Shown here: positions 42,501-55,600 of the stretch, piece after piece | Layout: each line of letters starts with the position of its first letter | Position numbering within the stretch: the first letter of the stretch is position 1 | Source: Aquila chrysaetos chrysaetos | Taxonomy: Eukaryota; Chordata; Aves; Accipitriformes; Accipitridae | Reading direction: 5' to 3' | DNA: 64,000 nucleotides | NCBI RefSeq assembly: GCF_900496995.4 | Contig: NC_044029.1 | Span: 1,612,001-1,676,000, forward strand | The notes under the pieces: generated by a model | Seen by the model: the letters and a program-made list of their open reading frames with translations, nothing else | Database searches by the model: none | Told to the model about the DNA's origin: nothing | Position numbers and translations under genes: made by a program

Positions 42501-43263
42501 GTTGTTCTTAGAGGCTTTAGTTAGTGTCACATTGTGATGAGTGCTTGACAAGTGTATAAGTAGTCCTGAAAAATTTGTGATCTGAGGGACAATGGACAGA
42601 GCAGGAGCAGAATGTAATGTATAAGTGATCTTGATCGTGATAGGAATGCAGCTATTCCATATTAGGAACCAGATATTCTATGTTGTAAAATGTATTTTAG
42701 CCTTGAGAGGAAACAAACCCTTCCTTCTGTGCAAGAGGACTACAGTGGAGGTTGAAGAGGAAAGGGAGTGTGATGTCTTAGAAGAGCTCGTGAAAGGGCA
42801 GAGCAACTTAGGACCAGAAGGAAATGAACGAGTGCAAAAATGAGAAGCGTAGTGAGTAGGGAGACGACTAGACAGCTAAAAGTACTGCAGTTAGAGAGCG
42901 AAGTACTGGAGAAACCTAAAAAAATGAGTAAAACTTATTTGAATCTCAATCCTTCAGTTGCATCTCATTATGTAGCTGTCTCCTAAATACTTTTAGGAGG
43001 CACAAATACATCTTCCTTGTCATTAAAGTTTCTGTTTTAACTTTTTAATTTCAGTACCTTCACAGAGTTCTGGTTGCAGAAGTCAATGCCCTTCAAGGAA
43101 TGGCAGCAATAGGCCAGAGACCTTTACTTATGGAGGTAAGTATAGAAAAAGTAAACTACTGTTTGTTGGTGGTCTTGGTGGATTTCATATACTGTCAAGC
43201 TTTAAGCTTTACTATGAAAGCTTGTGGATTTGAGTCCTAACTATGACTTAGTAATTCCTGAAA

Positions 43264-43294
<31 letters not shown>

Positions 43295-46200
43295 GACATT
43301 AAAATTTCATTAAAATTTGGTAAGATAAACTACTTCTTCATGTATTGTTCTCTAAACAGCAGACATGGGATCTGGTTTCTTTTTTCTTGAACCTTTTCCC
43401 TCCCCATTACTGATAACAATTGCAGCTCCCACCCCACTGTACAGAAAGCAGTATATATCGATGTCAAGATTGGCTGTTGACAAGTACAGTCTGTAGCAGC
43501 CAAGTTCATCTTGCCTTTCTCTCACAGGGCATGCCAATTTATTTCTCCTTTCTTCTACACAGCTATAGTTTCAGTGAACTTGGAGTTTAATTATTTTCTG
43601 AGATTCCTGCCATCTTTTAAATTTAGTTGAAATTGGCTGAATGGATTTGAAAGTTGAAGGAGAATTGACTCAGACTAAAATGGGAAGAAAATGCACAAAT
43701 AGATTTTTCATAGTTGTTTTTGTTTAAAGTGTATGTTAGGAAATAATTTCCCTGGTTGATTTTTTTTTTTTAATTACTGTGAGCTTGAGACATTCATGAT
43801 GGAAAGGCCTTGTGAAAATGAGCTCAGAAATGGTTTGGCCCATCTTGTTAAAATGATTAATAGCAGCTTGTTTCTGATAAGCTGAAAACTTCCCCCCCCT
43901 TTTTTTTTTTTTTTTCTTTCCCCCCCCCCCCCAAAGTCTATTACTAATAGATAAAACTGTCATCTTGAAATCTGTCTTTGCCACTAACTCTTTTAGCATA
44001 TTATAATTCAATTTCTTTGTCATGGGTGTTCAGGAGATCAACACTATCCTGCAGTATGTAGTGGAGCGGAACAAGCTGCTGCAATGCCTCCATGCTAAAA
44101 GGCATGCTTTAGAGTCATGGAGACAACTGGTGGAAATTATACTCACTGCCTGCCCCCAGGATCTCATACAGGCTGAGGACAGACAACTGATTATCCGCGA
44201 TCTGTTGCAGGATGTGCATGATAAGGTAATGCTATACTGGACGTCAACTCTCTCCTTGAACTTTGTAGCTGTATCTTCTTGTGTGAAAGAGAAACTATGC
44301 TTCCAGTAGCATTCTTGATTGTAATCCAAAAAAAACTTGTCTGCCTTTAGTTTTTTTTTTAGTTTTCTGATTGCTACTATGCTAAAGTTGAATGCACTGT
44401 GGACAGAGGGGATACTCTGTATTCTTGCATAGCTACTGTTGAACTATGAACCATATATTGACAAATTCAAAGACACTTCAGTATAATCCGGTATGATGGT
44501 AGTCTGGAAGGAATGTGTGAAAAAGAAACAGCCCATTTTGATGAGGAACATAGGAGAATTCATCTGGAAGGGATGAAGACAAACAGTACTGCAGTTGCTG
44601 ATTTACTGCATTTAGATAACTCACTGCAAATCCTACTGCTGCCTCTTTTAAAAAATGAGAGAGTTGAATGAAGCTTCAGAGTAGTAAAAGTAAAGATTTT
44701 ACAATTAGAACGGCTTTTGGAAATGCAAGAGTTTGCTTTGTCTTGAAATATTTAAAGTCTAGGTGGTTTACTGCTGAATTATAATAGTAATTTTTGAGAC
44801 AGACTAGGCAGTTACTACTGACCCAGCCATTCTCAAAGACAAAATGTAATGAAGGATCCTTGTATTGTTTAGGCTGCTGTGGCTTTTTTTTTCCTCTATT
44901 TATTATGATTTATGCTGTTTGTAGTTTTCCTGATTGAACAAGCTGTGTTTTGAGAAATATATGTGAAAATATTATATTTTTTTCAAGCAAAAGGTAACCT
45001 TTTGGATTTCTGTTGTTGTTGTTTCCATTATTCTTTTTGTAGGAGTTACCTAAAGCCTACTTTTTAGTGGAGTGCTGGTTTTGTTTTTTACGCGAAAAAA
45101 ATTTAAAAAATGGGAAACAAGGGAGGCCTTTGCTAGTTGAAGGAATTTCAGACTCTTAATTTTCTCTAATACTTAATTTTTAGTGAAGATTTTGTTAATT
45201 TGAGAAAACAATTATCATTATTTTCTTTGAAAATAATTGATCTCTTGTATTAAACAACTATATTGCTTAAAAGGAAAGCTCCTTGAGCGTCAGTGATAAA
45301 GATACCAGGTTTACCTTTTAAATGGTGAACTAAAATAGTAAATGCAAACTTCTCGTTAGTGTTTCTCCACATTGTCTTAAATGCTCCTTTGATGCTTATT
45401 TCTTTGGTGCTCACCCCTTTGAGTTTTCTAAATTGTATCTTCACATTCTTAATGGAAATAGTTTTCTTTAAAGAGCTGTAAAGCCAAAAGGGTGTCAGTT
45501 GTTCTCTTCCTACCTTAGGTTTAGATATTTAACTAATAAAGCAACTCAAACGTCAGCATGTTCCTTCCCTTTTCCCCATCCATATTTAATTATCATCCTG
45601 CCTGTGATTTGTGTAAATAAAAAAAAGGCTAATGATCTTCTCAATTAAAATGTGTTCAACTCATCTTTCTGAAAAAGTTTCTGACACCACTGATTTTGAT
45701 TTGTTTTAAATAGTGCCATGTTAATGAAATCTTTATGCATACATAAATGAAATAGCTGTGAGAGGCTAAATTAATTGCTTTAATAGCTCATAAAATGAGA
45801 CACTTTTCGACTTCATTTTTTTCTTTTTTTTTTTCTTTTCTTTTTTTTCTTTTTTTTCTTCTTCTGTATTAAGATCCTAGATGATGATGCAGCTCAGGAG
45901 TTGATGCCGGTGGTGGCAGGGGCTGTGTTCACCCTGACTGCCCACCTGAGCCAGTCCGTGAAAACCGAGCAGAAACAGCCACTTGCACTCCCTATGGCAG
46001 GACAGTCCCAATATGTCTTGATGCTGGATGGTTCTTTTACCTCATCACCTGGCTCTGAGAGCATATCCATGGGTTTTGCTTCCATTGGTGACTCCTCCCT
46101 CCACATCATCTTAAAAAAACTGTTGGATTTCATTTTGAAAACAGGTGTGTTGACCTTTGCAGTGCATGTGTGGGAATTCCAGCCACCAAGAGCAGAAAGA

Positions 46201-49200
46201 TGGACTGAGCTACTTCCTGTTACTGCAGTGAGGATTTTTATTACAGTCAGTTAGGTGGATCTTACATGATTAATATAAATCTAAGTGATGTTACTAACAA
46301 GAAAAAAATTAATAAAGGCATATTATTTTTTTTAAACTGAACAACAAGCAGAAGACGCGTAAATTTTGCCACTTTTTGGGAGCAGCATGAACTTGCTGAA
46401 TTGTCACAAATACGCTTTTGTGTGAACAGTAGAACTCTGACTTAAGGAATCTGTTTTATTTATTTCTGCAGCATTGCCGTAGGAAAGTTAAATTAAGTAC
46501 CAGTGGAAGATGGTGTTACAAAATTTACTTTTATTTGGTTTTAATTATGCATGTTTCTCATGAACAGGTGGTGGCTTCCAGAGAGTGAGAACACACCTTT
46601 ATGGATCACTGCTTTATTATTTGCAGATTGCCCAGAGACCAGATGAACCAGACACTTTAGAAGCAGGTATGGTCCAACTGTATTATGGAAAAGAGGGAAA
46701 AAAAAAAAAAAGGTTATTTAACCCTGAATGGTACAGTTTCTTCACGCTGAGTTGTCTTCTGGAAATAGATAGATTATGTAGATAGAAACCATCTTACTCC
46801 AAGAGCCTCTGAAATTAGTTGCTTATGCTAAATGATGCAAATCTTCCTCTATTCTGACCGGTCTAGCTACATATGCATTCAAAATGTATTGTTCTGGATG
46901 AGGATATTAGACTTGTGACCTCCAGCACTAAAGAAGATATTTCATTTGTGTCGATTTAAAGCTATGCGTCATAGCTACAAAATTGTCAAAGGACTAGAGA
47001 TTACTTCGACCTACTTGAGAACAGTTACAACTGTAGAAATGTATTGCCTCCACATCTGTGTGTACACTCATACCAGAGTGATCCTATTTAAAAGAGAAAC
47101 AACCGAAAGATTATTTAATATTCTTCTGTTACTTTAGCTGAAGACCCCTGAGGGGGAAAACAAACAAACAAACAAAAAAGCATCACCTCTACCCCCCCAA
47201 AAAATAATCAAAAAATAAGCCAGCCAGAGTTGCTGCTTAACCAAGAGAACTTATGGTGAATATCACACTCTTTCTGTTAATGGCTTAAATACTTGATTTG
47301 TCAGTGTTTCTAATCATTATTTCATCTTAGAGCTTGGACAAGGATTGAAAAACAAACTTGGGGCTAGTAGCTGTGCATGTAGACTCTTACTGCTATTACT
47401 TGATCACCATTTTGACCTACAGTAGTAAAAGTACCTTTGAATTTGTTATGACCCCATTGTAGTTTATTACTGGCTTTGGATTTGGCCCTTTCCCACTTAG
47501 GTCACCTTGTTTACATCCCTTCAAAACCAAGTGTTTTGGTCCCAGTGAAAGTTCTTAGGCCTAATAGTCTGCTCAAAATGATTCTAAGATTCAATACGTG
47601 TAATGTAGAATATATATTTGCAAGGGTGGTGTATGGATACAGGCACACACATTTTTTGTGCTGGCTGGCCTGTGTGTGATATTCAGGAAAGAATGGATTT
47701 GTAGGAAAACATATGCACTTCAGTCAAAAACCCCATCCAATGTTCAGGGCATTTCTGTTTTAAGATAGAGAATGCTCTGAAGGATGTAGCCTCAGCTGTA
47801 CTGTAGCTAACCTGATGCTAAGCTGTTCATCTTCGCATTTTTCATTTTTTGTTTTACTTCTTTTTACAGCTAAAAAAACAATGTGGGAACGTCTGACAGC
47901 TCCTGAAGATGTGTTTAGTAAATTGCAACGGGAAAACATGGCAATTATTGAGAGTTATGGGGCAGCTCTCATGGAGGTGGTCTGTCGTGATGCTTGCGAT
48001 GGTCATGAGATAGGCCGGGTAAGTAATCTATTTCTTTGCAATCGCTGTTCAGTTTGTTTTAAAGAACATTTTACTACTGTGCAGAAAAAGGAAATTTCAT
48101 GAGGTAGAACTAGAACATTTTTTGTAGGTACTTAATCTCTTTCACGTTTCTGTCCTCCCACTCATCCTTCAAGCTGTTGAAAGTAGGGGCATACATGCAT
48201 ATTAATTTTTTTTCTCAAAGAAGCTACGTGCCCTATTGTTTAAGGGTGGCAAGAACTGCTGCTAAAGATTGTAGGTATGAACTGCTTTGGCATTTATTTG
48301 TTGTTATTCTTCAATCATGGACTTACCAGTTTATTTTCCCACTCTGGGAAGGTTTGGTGACTTCAGGAAGAAATATTTTCTGATATTAACTTCAGTGGAC
48401 AGGAATCTAGTCAGAATGCAAACTAGTTTTAAATAGCAATTGTGCTTGTAACAATATTTCATTAAAATACTTTGGAATAGTTCAACAATATCTGTGATAT
48501 TTTGTTAAAGAGTAATAGAGAAAAGGTAATTGCCTCGTACTACACTAAAATGTCAAGAAATGTTAAAATATTTTCCACATAAAGGATTGTGATTGTAGTG
48601 CAGAAGTGCATTCTGCTTTTAAGAAGCTGTTAGAAGGAACTGCTTAGCATTTCAAGTTTCCAGGTATTTGTTAGAAATCTCATTGATCTCATAGATTTAA
48701 TTGGTTTGATTTTTCTTTTTCTTTTTTTTTCTCCCCCCCCCTTTTTTTTTTTCCTTCCCCCATCCTAGATGCTGGCATTGGCTTTGCTTGATCGTATTGT
48801 TTCAGTAGACAAGCAGCAGCAGTGGCTGTTGTATCTCTCCAATAGTGGCTACCTGAAGGTGCTTGTGGATAGCCTAGCAGATGATGATCTGACTCTTCAG
48901 AGCTTGCTCACACCTCAGCCCCCTTTACTTAAAGCTCTGTACACCTATGAGTCCAAAATGGTAATAGTACTTCAGAAACAATTTTGTGGTATGGTGGTGG
49001 GGTTTTTTCAAATAAAAGTTGTTTGTCTATACTTCACATTGATTGTACTCAGAGATACTTTATTAAAATAATATTATTTGAAATTATGTTAAAATCAAGA
49101 GAGAAAATAGTTATAATAAGTCTCATTGTGCATCTCCAATACTCACCCTTCTTGTCTCTAGGCGTTCCTCACTAGAGTAGCTAAAAGTCAGCAAGGGGCA

Positions 49201-49558
49201 TTAGAGCTGTTGCGGTCTGGAGTAATTGTGAGGCTGGCACAGTGTCAAGTGTATGACATGCGACCCGAAACAGACCATCAGGGGTAAGTGTTGGTTCCCT
49301 GGCTGATTTTGAAACTGTAATATAGTCTTGGAAGGATATGATGTCTTTTTATAGCCACAAGCTTTTGAGTAAGTATTTGTGGGTATATTCTTTTTGTGTG
49401 TTTCTTTAATCTATCAGTTCAGTTTAAAACTACCTTTTATTGAGTGAAAAATTCCAAATAAGTGGGTGTGAAGTTGTACTTGCGTGTCCAGTTACTTAGA
49501 CTATGTAAAATCTTATTTGTTTGATACCTTAGATAATTATAATTATAATAATCATTCC

Positions 49559-49602
<44 letters not shown>

Positions 49603-52600
49603 CATTTAGACTGTAATGTTTGAAAAACAGCCTAAAGTGTAAATTTATTTTGGGGGCTTTGCAGTTAGTGAACAAAAAGTGCAGAGTTTGTCCTCCCCCA
49701 TAAAGCACTAATGAGTGAGCAGTGGAGTAAATGACATTTCAGAAATATTTTATGTGTTTTTAAGAAAAAAAAAATAATCACAGTTATATATTGCTTGACA
49801 AGTTTCTTGATGTGTTGCCATGTTGTTAGTCATTGTGAGATGACAGAGAGAAGATCTCAGAGAAGGAAATTGCATATTTAGGGGAAATCACCTTGGTTGA
49901 TTTCAAACCTTGGTCCTTGCTTTAAATTTACAGTTCTTAGTGACACACTGGGGGTTCAAACACTTTGGAGGAATTTAAGACTTAGACAAGTATTCTGTTT
50001 AAAAGTGCTAATGAGATGTATAAGATTGCATGGAACCTACAGGGCATTTGTAGAAGATTGTATTTATCGGTTGCTTTAGAATTAAGCACACCTCTTCCTA
50101 AAGTTTTTGAAAATATTTAGTTTATATATAAGTAGAGAAAACACATGTCATATTTCTACAACAAAGTAATCTGATTTAACATAGTAAAGTACAAAGAAGT
50201 AATTTTCTCTGCTTAGAGGAAATGTCTGGCAGCAGCTTTCTAGGTAAATTGCAGCAGCTATGTATCATAAATTTGTTGCTTTTCCAAATATAAATTCAGT
50301 TCAGGTACAGACCTATTATTGAAATATGAATATTTGCAGATTCTTGAGGATGATTGTAGGCTGAGGCTCTGCCTCACTAGTGGGCTTCAATTTTCTTACA
50401 CTGTTTATCTTTTTGGTTTTTTTTTCTTTTTCTTCTTTTTAAACCTCTTAAGAATGTATGGAATGAGAGATCCCCCAGTCTTCATTCCTGCTCCAGTGGA
50501 ACGTTACCGCCAGATTCTTCTTCCAGCTCTTCAACTGTGCCAAGTTATTCTCACATCCAGCATGGCACAGCACCTGCAAGCAGCAGGACAGGTAAGTTCC
50601 AAAAGATGCTAGAGTATCGCAGCTACCGCTCATTCAAAGAAACTATGTGTCCTTTTGCTCTGAAAGTAAGCTTTTTTTTTTTTTAAAATCCCATCCTCAC
50701 TGGCATGGGAGATCACTTTAAAATTCTCCAAAAGTTAAAGCATTGCTTCCTCTCTGCTCACTGCTAAATCTTGAGTCATTCATATTTTCCCTTTTCTTCC
50801 TGTGGTACAGGTTTTGCAGTTCCTAATTTCCCATTCAGATACTATCCAGGCAATCCTGAGGTGTCAAGATGTTAGTGTTGGATCTCTCCAGGAGCTGGCC
50901 TGCCTGACAGGAATAATCAGCAAGGCAGCTTTGCCTGGTAGGAACTGCAGTTTTGAAGTCTCTTAGCCCCATCTGCATGAATTTCAGGCTTTCTTTTGTT
51001 TTCTGTAAAGAAATAGTAAGACATATAAAGGAATATCTACGATGATACAGAATTTTCTTGACGTGTAGAGCTCTGGGAAAAATAAAGAAATGTTAAATAA
51101 TTGTTCCTGAAGTAAGTATGGTGGATTTGCAGTGGACATAGTGCCCTTATCAATATGCATTTGACTTCCCATTTTCTTTACATTATGCTACCTGAGAGTA
51201 AGTATTTTTTGTCTTTGAGATGACTTGCAAATGGTAGTGTTCAAAGTGTGTGTGGTATCTTTAAAAAGAATTTTCATTCAGCAAATTCTATTACTGAGGA
51301 AATGAAGACAGAAAATTGTTTGCATACCTGTATCTTTGTTAAGGTCCTCTCCATTTTTATTTATTTGGAAAAGAAAGCTTCCAGGGAGAAGCACTGTGGA
51401 TTAGCGTACTGATATTTCTCTTGGGTGACTTATCTTCACAGAGGACTGATAATTATTGTGATGGATATAGTGATTTCTTCTGCATGCTAGAAGACTTGCT
51501 CACCATTTCAAAATAACTTCTCTATTTTGATTTAATGGCTTGCTTTGTTCAGGAGAGACGTCTGACTACGATAGAAAGGGGTGTAGAGCTGTAGGTTGAG
51601 CCCAAATGTTTCTTTGCTTACAGCATACTGAGCTTTGCACAACAGCCACAATTTTCATGCTAAGCTACATGCTCTTGTGTGTCTCGTAGTAGCTGCATTC
51701 ACATCTGAATGTTTTCCTCAAACAGTGTGCAAAATAGAAGTTGTGTGTTTGGCTGAAATTTTTCTGATCAATGCTTGTATTTAAATGGATATACTGCATA
51801 AATCTGTTTTCTTTAAAAAACAAACAAACAAACAGAACCCCAACAGTTAATTTAATGGCTGTACCTTTTATCAGGAGTGCTAAGTGAGCTGGACATTGAT
51901 GTTAATGAAGGGACGCTGATGGAGCTACAAGGACATATAGGCCGATTTCAGGTAGTGAAGTTGTATATTTAACACTTGTCCTTTTAGAATTGTGTATGTA
52001 GATGAGTTCCTGGTTTTGTACTCTGAGTGGTAGCGGTTATAAAAGGGATGTTTTCTACCATTAAGGAGAATGTGTGGTGGTTTGGGGTTTTTTTTGGGGG
52101 TGGGTGGGAATGGTTTGTGTGAATGTGGTAGTTTGGGTGGTGTGTGGTTTTCGTGCTTTGGTTTTTTTGGGGTTGGTTCCCCACCTCCCAACCAAGTAGA
52201 AGATATAACATCTGGCAATATCGGAGTTGCGTCAGTGACTCTCTTGCCCTGCCTGGCTTAGGATTCCACTTATGTGGAGGAGAAGAAGAATTTCAGGTCA
52301 ACACGAAAGTATGTGAAGTAATGCAGAAATACTCTGTTACCACTTTTGCCACAAGCATGTCTTCAGCTCAACAATTTGGAGTCTCAAACATGCTAGTGTT
52401 TTATTTCTTTCCTCCCCTTTTAAAAATAACCCTTAGAAAGCAGAATGAAAGCCCCGATAGAGTAAGTCTTGCTCAAAAGCTATCACTGCAGACCTCTTTA
52501 CAGCTCAGCATTCAGCATCCAGCAATGTTTTTGAAGCTTTGTCGTTCGTGTGAGCAAGGACTTCTGTAAAGAAATATATAATTGAAAACTATCTATAGAA

Positions 52601-55600
52601 AGGGCTGCCCTATCAAGTACTTCTGGTTGTAAGAGAAGGATGTGTTCTCTGGACACTTAGATAGTAACTATTAGGCTGACCAGCCTGAAGCAGAGTAGCA
52701 AGCTGTAAACGATTGCTGTAATGCTGGGGTACTCTGTATTCTGCTGTGTCATGTCAGCAAGAAGTTCCCATGGGAAAGCAGAAAGATTTTTTTTTTTTTT
52801 TAATAAGTTTTAATTAGTTAGTTTGAAACCAGAGCTGTTCTGAGCAAAACTGTGAATCAGTCATCTGTTATTGCAACTTTTCTCTCTAGTTTGTCCTGTT
52901 ATTTTCATCATGTAATAAAAGGATTTAAGTGTACTCTTCCCCAAAAGTAATTACCAAAAAATCTTTAAGCTTTGATATCTTTTTTTGCCATTCCACACAA
53001 AACTGATGTACAGTCTGAAGCACTTTGGTGATCTTAACAGCCACATGTAAACTAAAAACAAATTTATTGATTTTACTTCTTTTTATGAAACTATTGAATT
53101 GGTTTTTGCACTCTACTTCCATGGAGCTTATAATCTTCATATCCAGATTTTGTTAGTTTGTCTGTATAGGTAAAGGTGTTTTAAGTGGGAATGGGTAATA
53201 TTGATGCTAGTCAGTATAATAGTCTGGAATAGACATAAGACAAAGTTGTACACTTTTGAATTGCATTCATTTCTCGAGGAACTGTTTTAGGGTGTCTTTA
53301 ATTTATAAATTGAGTTTTAAAAATTAAAATTTCACAGAGTTTTATCTGCATTGCTCTCTTGCTGTTGTGTTTTAAGGGATATGTATCACTTAAGTGTAAA
53401 GAATCGTGCACTTCATTTGTTGGGATATTAATTAAAATGTTCATTTCTTACGGCAGCGCCAGTGCTTAGGACTTCTAAGTCGGTTTGGTGGTTCAGACAG
53501 ACTACGTCAGTTTAAACTGCAAGATGATAACGCAGAGGGAGACAGAGTGAACAAGAGGGATGAAATCGAGTTGGCCATGCAACAGGTAAGGACACAAGAA
53601 GCTGCTAGAACCTTCAGTCTCAAATTGTGAACTTCTTACCTGCTGTGCAGATTTGTTTAGTTGTCATACTTTCATATGATACTGGTAATGCCTTACACTG
53701 TTTTTAGTTTGGTATGGGATCCCACATTTTATTTCTATTTAAAGTAAACCTTGAAAATTTGTTTACTTAAATTTGCATTAGTAACCATTATTGTTTTGGG
53801 TACAAACTCTGTGAACGTCAAAGCCTTAAACTGATGAGAAATTTTCAAAATAAAGGCTGGGTGTAGAGGGCAATGACTAACACTAAGTTACAGCCAAAGG
53901 GGACTTAAAAGTGACCAGAAATTTTAACTAGCAGGTTTGGGAAAGAGGCCAGGTTGCAAGTCCTAGACTTGAAATAGAAGGAGGCTGTAACTGCTCAGAA
54001 AAGAGAATCATCACATTCTAGTGAGAAGAGAGGGTGCAAAACATGTTGTTTATTGACATTTATCCATTTAAAATTTAATGCTCCAAAGCCTGTAGTTATT
54101 GTAACTGACATGCTGTCATATTTTTTGGCAGATCTGTGCAAACGTGATGGAATACTGTGAGTCACTTATGTTGCAAAGTGCCCCCAGTTTTCAGCACGCT
54201 GTTTGTCTGTTTACTCCTAGCCTGTCAGAATCAACCAACCGAGATGGGCCTCGTCAGGGTGAGATTTTTGGCTTGATATTTGATGAGACTGAATGGTGTG
54301 ACATTTGGGCTAGTAGGAAATAATCAGAGAATGGTTTGGGTTGGAAGGGACCTCAAAGACCATCTAGTTCTGATCCCCCTGCCATGGGCAGGGACACCTT
54401 CCACTAGACCAGGTTGCTCAAAGCCCCGTCCAACCTGGCCTTGAACACTTCCAGGAATGGGACATCCACAACTTCTCTGGGCAACCTGTTCCAGTGCCTC
54501 ACCACCCTCACAGCAAAGACTTCTTCTTTATCTATCTATATCTACCCTCTTTCAGTTTAAAGCCATTACCCCATGTCCTGTGTTGTGGTTTAACCCCCAT
54601 CACTCCGAACATCCCCCCCCTTCCTTCTTCTTCCCCCAGCTTTGTATGCTGAGCGTGATGTCCTGTGGTCTGCAAGACCCTTTGGTCAGTTTGGGTCAGC
54701 TGCCCCGGCTCTGTCCCATCCCAACTTCTTGTGTGCCTCCCAGCCTCCTCGCTGGTGGGGTGGGGTGAGAGGCAGAAAAGTGACTCTGCGTGAGCACTGC
54801 TCAGCAGTAACGAAAACATCCCTGTGTTATCAACACTGTTTTCAGCACAAATCCAAAACACAGCCCCATACCAGCTACTGTGAAGAAAATTACTCTATCT
54901 AGCCAAAACCAGCACATCCTATTACTACAGCCCCTTGATAGAAGTCCTTCCCCATCTTTCCTGTAGGCCCCCTTTTAGGTACTGGAAGGCTGCTATAAGG
55001 TCTCCCCAGAGCCTTCTCTTCTCCAGGCTGAACAACACCAACTCTGTCAGCCTGTCCTCACAGGAGAGGTGCTCCAGCCCCCTGATCATCTTGGTGGCCC
55101 TCCTCTGGACCTGCTCCAACAGGTCCATGTCTTCTTTGTACTGAGGACCCCAGAGCTGAACGCAGTACTGCAGGTGGGGTCTCAAGAGCAGAGCAGAGGA
55201 GGAGAATCGCCTCCCTTGACCTGCCAGTCATGCTGCTTTTGATGCAGCCCAGGATGCAATTGGCTTTCCGGGCTGTGAGTGCACATTGCTGGCTCATATT
55301 CAATTTTTCATCCGCTAATACCCCCAAGTCCTTCTCCTCAGGGCTGCTCTCAACCCACTCATCGCCCAGCCTGTATTTGTGCTTGGGATTGCCCTGACCC
55401 ATGTGCAGGACCTTGCACTTGGCCTTGTTGAACTTCATGAGGTTCGCATGGGCCCACCTCTCAAGGCTGTCCAGGTCCCTCTGGATGGCATCCCTTTCCT
55501 CCAGCGTGTCGACTGCACCACACAGCTTGGTGTCGTCGGCAAACTTGCTGAGGCTGCGCTCAATCCCACTGTCCATTTTACTGACAAAGATGTTAAATGG

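Noticed and set aside
42625..42843. 72-codon open frame in intron 26
   Set aside because: Composition and lack of any family match suggest chance; no flanking splice sites in a consistent phase.
52144..52569. 141-codon open frame in intron 36
   Set aside because: Begins in G/T-rich low-complexity DNA, has no recognisable domain and lies between two securely placed exons.
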